From Amphritea pacifica (lineage in GTDB: Bacteria > Pseudomonadota > Gammaproteobacteria > Pseudomonadales > Balneatricaceae): a DNA stretch of 64,000 nucleotides. The notes beneath the pieces are model-generated. The model saw nothing but the letters and a program-made list of their open reading frames with translations, had not been told where the DNA came from and searched no databases. Both the position numbers and the translations under genes were made by a program. Positions 61,093 through 64,000 of this stretch are shown here, one piece after another. The stretch lies in assembly GCF_016924145.1 (NCBI RefSeq), contig NZ_JAFFZO010000021.1, positions 1 through 64,000 on the forward strand. Direction: 5' to 3'. Each line of letters opens with the position of its first letter. Positions within the stretch are counted from its first letter, which is position 1.

Positions 61093-61461
61093 ATGACGAT
61101 CAGAAAAGGCCTGCCCCGCTGGCTCAGCTGGCTCCCTTTTGGCCTGGTCCCTTCTATCTCTCCTGACCATCTGGCGCGAAACCCGGAACAGTACCTGCTC
61201 ATTGATGTACGCACAAAGCTGGAGTTTAATAAAAGCCATATTCCCGGCGCACTCTCGATCCCCCTGCACACACTCACTCATGATCTGATAGACAAACTAC
61301 CCGCAGATAAGCCGGTTATCTGTATCTGCCTTTCTGCCCATCGCAGCAAGCCGGCAACACGCAAACTGATCAGAGCGAACTATAGTGCCCGCGAGCTTAG
61401 CGGCGGTATGAGGGCCTGGTGGAAAGCGCACCTCCCTACGGAAAGTTCGGGTGGCAGCTAG
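61093..61461 (+). CDS. Rhodanese-like domain protein
   Basis: Single-domain rhodanese, 122 residues. LLIDVRTKLEFNKSHIPGALSIP is the CH2A motif and the active-site loop CLSAHR starts at Cys 79, six residues as in thiosulfate sulfurtransferases. No clear transmembrane helix, although the N-terminal WLSWLPFGLVPSI is hydrophobic. The start is uncertain: ATG 61093 is taken, but a GTG two codons upstream is equally possible since neither has a good ribosome binding site. Confidence 0.82.
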   Translation: MTIRKGLPRWLSWLPFGLVPSISPDHLARNPEQYLLIDVRTKLEFNKSHIPGALSIPLHTLTHDLIDKLPADKPVICICLSAHRSKPATRKLIRANYSARELSGGMRAWWKAHLPTESSGGS

Positions 61462-61499
61462 CCCCGAGCAGAATGCGTAGCTTCGGTTCCTGCAACAAA

Positions 61500-61532
61500 T
61501 AAACGCGCCTTCCGGCGCGTTTCGTTTTTTAT
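61500..61532. terminator. Bidirectional terminator between rhodanese gene and purL
   Basis: AAACGCGCC-TTCC-GGCGCGTTT hairpin, then CGTTTTTTATTT on the plus strand. It lies directly beside the purL stop and serves both convergent genes. Confidence 0.9.
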
Positions 61533-64000
61533 TTAACCCACCCATACCCGGGCATTGCGGAACATCCGCATCCAGGCACCATCTTCTTCCCAATGCCCCG
61601 GAGCCCAGCTATTGGTGACCGCACGGAACACCCGTTCCGGGTGTGGCATCATGATGGTCACCCGGCCATCAGTAGTGGTCACACCCGTAATGCCATCAGG
61701 TGAGCCATTCGGGTTAGCTGGATAAGACTCAGTCACCCGGCCATAGTTATCCACATAGCGCAGCGCGACTGCGCCAGAACTCTGCAGGTTGGCCAGATGG
61801 GTCTGATCGGTGAACTCCGCCCGTCCCTCACCGTGAGCCACAGCGATCGGCATACGCGAACCAGCCATCCCCTGCAGGAACACAGACTGACTCTCCTGCA
61901 CCTCAACCATCGCTACACGGGCTTCAAACTGCTCAGACATATTGCGCACAAAATGCGGCCAGAGGTCAGCCCCCGGAATCAGCTCATGCAGGTTAGACAG
62001 CATCTGACAGCCGTTACAGATACCCAGCGCGAAGGTATCTTCACGATTGAAGAACGCTTCAAACTGATCCCGTGCACGAGTGTTGAACAGAATCGATTTA
62101 GCCCAGCCCTCACCAGCCCCCAGAACGTCACCGTAAGAGAAGCCGCCACAGGCCACCAGACCTTTAAAGCGCTCCAGCTCAACCCGCCCTTCCAGAATAT
62201 CGCTCATATGGACATCAACGGCAGCAAAACCGGCCCGGTCAAAGGCCGCGCCCATCTCTATCTGGCCATTAACACCCTGCTCACGAATGATCGCCATCTC
62301 AGGGCGCACACCGGTCTGAATAAAGGGTGCCGCAACATTGTCGTTCTGATCAAAGGTCAGTTCAGCATGCAGGCCTGGATTGTGCTTATCTAACAGGGTA
62401 TCAAACTCCTGCTGCGCACAGTCAGAGTTATCCCTTAAAGACTGCATCCGGTAAGAGGTTTCGGCCCAGGCCCGCTGCAAGGTTGTGCGGGACTCGGAAT
62501 AGATCTCCTCATCATCAAAATGAACCCGCAGCTCATCATCCAGATTAACCGAACCGATCACCTTGGTGATCTCTGCCAGGCCGGCCGCATTCAGTTCAGT
62601 CAGCACACTTTGCAGATCAGCACGCTTAACCTGAATCACCGCTCCCAGTTCTTCAGCAAACAGGGCAGCTGCAAATTCAGAGCTATCGGTTGCCAGCATA
62701 TCCAGATTGATATCGACACCGGTGTGTCCGGCAAATGCCATCTCGGCAATGGTGGTAAACAGGCCGCCATCGGCACGATCATGGTATGCCAGAAGCAAAC
62801 CCTGTTCGTTGAGCTCCTGAATCGCAGTAAAGAACGCCACCAGCTGTTCAGGGTCATCGACATCGGGCACATCCTGGCCAACCTCGTTATACACCTGCGC
62901 CAGAGCAGACAGACCCAGCCGGTTCTGACCGTTACCCAGATCCAGCAGAATCAGGTCCGTCTCGTCAATATCGGTCTGCAATTGCGGCGTCAGCGTCTTG
63001 CGTACATCCAGCACCGGCGCAAAGCCGGTGATAATCAGCGAAGTCGGCGCCGTTACCGACTTATCTTCACCCTCGTCATTCCAGACGGTACGCATCGACA
63101 TAGAGTCTTTGCCCACCGGAATGGTAATTCCCAGTTCCGGACACAGCTCCATTCCCACTGCTTTAACGGTGTCGTACAATTTCTCATCTTCACCCGGGTG
63201 ACCGGCAGCACACATCCAGTTGGCAGAGAGTTTAATATCGATAATATTGCCGATTCTGGCTGACGCCAGATTGGTAACAGTTTCACCCACCGCCATCCGG
63301 CCCGAGGCAGGAGAGTCAACCAGCGCCAGCGGCGTCCGCTCTCCCATCGCCATCGCCTCACCGGCATAGGTATCAAACGCAGCGGTCGTCACAGCACAGT
63401 TCGCCACCGGTACCTGCCATGGCCCCACCATCTGATCACGGGCCACCTGTCCGGTAATAGAGCGATCGCCAATGGTGATCAGAAAGGACTTTGACGCAAC
63501 AGCGGGAAGCTTCAGCACCCGGTCAGCGGCCTCTTTCAGATCGATACCGCTGGCATCAAAGGCTGGCACTTCATAACTGATTCGATTGACCGAGCGGTGC
63601 ATTTTGGGCGGTTTACCAAAGAGTACACTCATCGGCAGGTCAACCGGTTTATTGCCAAAATGAGCATCGCTCAGAGTCAGATGTTTCTCATCGGTCGCCG
63701 TACCCACAACCGCATAGGGGCAGCGCTCACGGGCACAGATCGCTTCAAAGCGCGGCATATCTTCCGGCATAACAGCCAGCACATAGCGCTCCTGTGCTTC
63801 GTTACACCAGATCGCCAGCGGTGACATTCCCGGCTCATCATTATTGACGTTGCGCAGCTCAAAATTACCGCCACGCCCACCATCTTTAACCAGCTCAGGG
63901 AAGGCATTGGACAGGCCACCAGCCCCCACATCATGGATAAAGGCGATCGGGTTAGCATCCCCCTGCTGCCAGCACTGATCGATCACTTCCTGGCAGCGCC
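61533..64000 (-). CDS. purL: Phosphoribosylformylglycinamidine synthase, C-terminal part (partial)
   Basis: Fourth step of purine synthesis (FGAR to FGAM). The frame runs off the right edge, so only about the last 822 of some 1,290 residues are present; the N-terminal domain and the first ATPase half are missing. Seen are [20 protein letters not shown], the second AIRS-type half, and the C-terminal glutaminase domain with [13 protein letters not shown], the catalytic LGICNGCQ and the HPERVFR histidine. This is the large-type single-chain PurL of gammaproteobacteria. It ends at a shared terminator. Confidence 0.97.
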   Translation of the reverse strand, partial: RCQEVIDQCWQQGDANPIAFIHDVGAGGLSNAFPELVKDGGRGGNFELRNVNNDEPGMSPLAIWCNEAQERYVLAVMPEDMPRFEAICARERCPYAVVGTATDEKHLTLSDAHFGNKPVDLPMSVLFGKPPKMHRSVNRISYEVPAFDASGIDLKEAADRVLKLPAVASKSFLITIGDRSITGQVARDQMVGPWQVPVANCAVTTAAFDTYAGEAMAMGERTPLALVDSPASGRMAVGETVTNLASARIGNIIDIKLSANWMCAAGHPGEDEKLYDTVKAVGMELCPELGITIPVGKDSMSMRTVWNDEGEDKSVTAPTSLIITGFAPVLDVRKTLTPQLQTDIDETDLILLDLGNGQNRLGLSALAQVYNEVGQDVPDVDDPEQLVAFFTAIQELNEQGLLLAYHDRADGGLFTTIAEMAFAGHTGVDINLDMLATDSSEFAAALFAEELGAVIQVKRADLQSVLTELNAAGLAEITKVIGSVNLDDELRVHFDDEEIYSESRTTLQRAWAETSYRMQSLRDNSDCAQQEFDTLLDKHNPGLHAELTFDQNDNVAAPFIQTGVRPEMAIIREQGVNGQIEMGAAFDRAGFAAVDVHMSDILEGRVELERFKGLVACGGFSYGDVLGAGEGWAKSILFNTRARDQFEAFFNREDTFALGICNGCQMLSNLHELIPGADLWPHFVRNMSEQFEARVAMVEVQESQSVFLQGMAGSRMPIAVAHGEGRAEFTDQTHLANLQSSGAVALRYVDNYGRVTESYPANPNGSPDGITGVTTTDGRVTIMMPHPERVFRAVTNSWAPGHWEEDGAWMRMFRNARVWVG

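Overview
The window is 64 kb of dense, core-type chromosome from a gammaproteobacterium, probably an Oceanospirillaceae-like marine bacterium related to Amphritea, Neptunomonas or Marinobacterium. This placement is inferred from gene order, protein resemblance and the partial 16S rRNA; no search was run. The strongest marker is the Pseudomonas-type order gyrA-serC-pheA-hisC-tyrA/aroA-cmk-rpsA-ihfB-lapA-lapB-pyrF, with the prephenate dehydrogenase-EPSP synthase fusion and ubiG-mupP-yciK divergent from gyrA. I see no prophage, insertion sequence, CRISPR array, tRNA gene or defence island.

Layout. 1-912: the 5' end of a 16S rRNA gene read leftward, its leader, two tandem rrn promoters and an inverted pair of hairpin-rich repeats. 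913-10052: an orphan TAXI-type TRAP receptor, aceK divergent from pfkA, and short one- or two-gene units (lipoate-ligase-like protein, zapE, DUF502 protein, glyoxalase-II-like hydrolase, YbaK-like deacylase, DUF5062 protein, deoxyribosyltransferase-like protein). 10083-13030: the thiD-thiC operon under a TPP riboswitch, ending in a 16-bp tandem repeat. 13121-13635: two tandem small RNA genes with all the hallmarks of CsrA/RsmA-sequestering RNAs. 13750-23979: a glycosyltransferase, PAP2 phosphatase and hydrolase, then mutM-rpmG-rpmB-radC facing coaBC-algC-argB-slmA and a TauE/SafE permease. 23968-30520: yibQ-ctp-envC-gpmI facing yibN-grxC-secB. 30588-35505: trmL and the nitrogen-control cluster ntrC-ntrB-glnA, with a sigma-54 promoter and NtrC sites. 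35670-39949: typA, pip, dtd and an AEC transporter. 40008-53730: the comEA-like gene and the large leftward aromatic amino acid, ribosome and envelope cluster from gyrA to pyrF. 53927-61530: ubiG-mupP-yciK, rluB, an H-NS-family gene, yciO, rnm, yciB, yciI, an OmpA-like protein and a rhodanese. 61533-64000: the C-terminal part of purL, running off the right edge.

How the parts connect. The non-coding DNA holds most of the regulatory content. The glnA upstream region has a -24/-12 element and two NtrC-like sites at nearly the spacing known from E. coli, and a further NtrC-like palindrome lies upstream of ntrBC, so the nitrogen circuit looks self-contained. Thiamine synthesis is under TPP control. 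The paired GGA-rich RNAs suggest a Gac/Csr global switch, and they share a palindromic site upstream that is not the classical GacA box. That sRNA locus is the most interesting part of the window.
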